A stretch of 64,000 nt of DNA from an uncultured Alphaproteobacteria bacterium. GTDB lineage: Bacteria; Pseudomonadota; Alphaproteobacteria; Rs-D84. Below the pieces are notes generated by a model, which saw only the letters and a program-made list of their open reading frames with translations, had not been told where the DNA came from and searched no databases. Below are positions 63,605 to 64,000 of the stretch, in pieces. A program made the translations under genes and the position numbers. Positions within the stretch are counted from its first letter, which is position 1; each line of letters opens with the position of its first letter. The stretch covers positions 145,116 to 209,115 of the forward strand of contig CALXWY010000003.1 of assembly GCA_944392535.1 (NCBI GenBank), read 5' to 3'.

Positions 63605-64000
63605 TTAATTATTAAATAGGTTAAATTCTTGCTGCCTGCGATTAGTTAAACCCGCCATTTCCCTGCCACCAGATTTATTCCATGCCATCCATGCAGATTC
63701 CAATGTTGGGTATTTTGTATTATGATAATTTGAATCATTTACATATTTTACAACTGTGGAATTAGCAAAGTTTTTTGCGCCTATGTTATACGCCAAAGAT
63801 ACCAGTGCATCATATTGATTTTGAGATAGCGGGATAGTTATATTGTCTTTAATTGCACGTTCTGCTGTTGATATGTCTGAACGCAATATTTCGGTTGCTT
63901 GTCTTTCTGTGATACCATGCTTAAAGTCTTCATCCGATTTTATCAAATGACCATAACCAATTGTTGCACCAGCGGGTAATTCTTTATCTGAATTTACAGG
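63605..64000 (-). CDS. GH24 phage-type lysozyme, truncated by window edge
   Basis: The frame is open to base 64000 and continues beyond. Visible are AGATIGYGHLIKSDEDF (GYGH block), GITERQATEILRSDI, IPLSQNQYDALVSLAYNIGAKNFANSTVVKYVN, and MAWNKSGGREMAGLTNRRQQEFNLF, the GH24 core. The catalytic Glu (EGxR) lies outside the window. It is the convergent partner of the secreted Cys protein at 63190. Confidence 0.9.
   Translation of the reverse strand, partial: PVNSDKELPAGATIGYGHLIKSDEDFKHGITERQATEILRSDISTAERAIKDNITIPLSQNQYDALVSLAYNIGAKNFANSTVVKYVNDSNYHNTKYPTLESAWMAWNKSGGREMAGLTNRRQQEFNLFNN

Overview
The window looks like the chromosome of an alphaproteobacterium. The markers are a circularly permuted two-piece tmRNA, a TrcR/DUF1013 protein, a DUF2155 protein, an AddA-type helicase, an RpoD of alphaproteobacterial length and a typical alphaproteobacterial XRE regulator. 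The DNA is moderately AT-rich, start codons are often TTG, and a promoter of the form TTGCAT/A, 16-17 nt, TATAAT recurs in front of tRNAs, tmRNA and leader RNAs. Rubrerythrin, a 1-Cys peroxiredoxin and many secreted cysteine-rich proteins suggest an anaerobic or microaerophilic, possibly host-associated lineage with mild gene loss (a ruvB scrap, a Lon without protease domain, a split AddA). The exact lineage is inference.

Layout. 1-5.2 kb: end of rplS, DUF2155, DUF1460-like lipoprotein, tsaD, a pair of paralogous putative Cys/His/Asp proteins, xseA. 5.2-10.7 kb (minus strand): PAP2 phosphatase behind a structured leader, recN, and addA split into helicase and nuclease genes. 10.8-13.7 kb: a membrane-anchored coiled-coil protein, then a decayed stretch with a ruvB remnant. 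13.7-21.3 kb (minus strand): tmk, rpoD, trcR-like, cysS, tRNA-Ser(GCT), a fused accD-accA and an IHF/HU gene. 21.4-31.4 kb: peroxiredoxin, ATL protein, GH108 muramidase, tRNA-Ser(CGA), an outer-membrane protein behind a structured leader, amidase, a Cys-rich protein, prfB with its +1 frameshift, tRNA-Arg(CCG) with a duplicated 3' end, a small XRE cassette, a PPOX protein and rubrerythrin. 31.4-42.7 kb: obg, permuted ssrA, protease-less lon, tsaB-rimI, a PIF1-like helicase, tRNA(CAT), a second copy of the XRE cassette, dnaE, rsmH. 42.7-57 kb: membrane and secreted Cys-rich proteins, an XRE regulator, gpmI and a 2245-residue secreted Cys-rich protein. 57-61 kb: lipase, YbaK, MmcQ/YjbR, GT2 glycosyltransferase and glf. 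61-64 kb: a more AT-rich segment with a frameshifted lipoprotein gene, a P-loop kinase and two tail-to-tail pairs of a lysozyme-like gene and a small secreted Cys protein.

The most notable signal is a family of four ~180-nt structured leaders (5750-5930 minus, 23478-23670 plus, 29489-29669 minus, 38135-38315 minus). Each has a two-part closing helix around two hairpins. A segment just after the helix can pair either with an internal hairpin arm or join an intrinsic terminator that ends shortly before the ATG. The helices differ between copies but keep pairing. Two of the copies lie in near-identical ~410-bp cassettes (XRE gene plus leader) abutting tRNA terminators, and there the differences fall mainly at paired positions. 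They look like transcription attenuators of a class I do not recognise.
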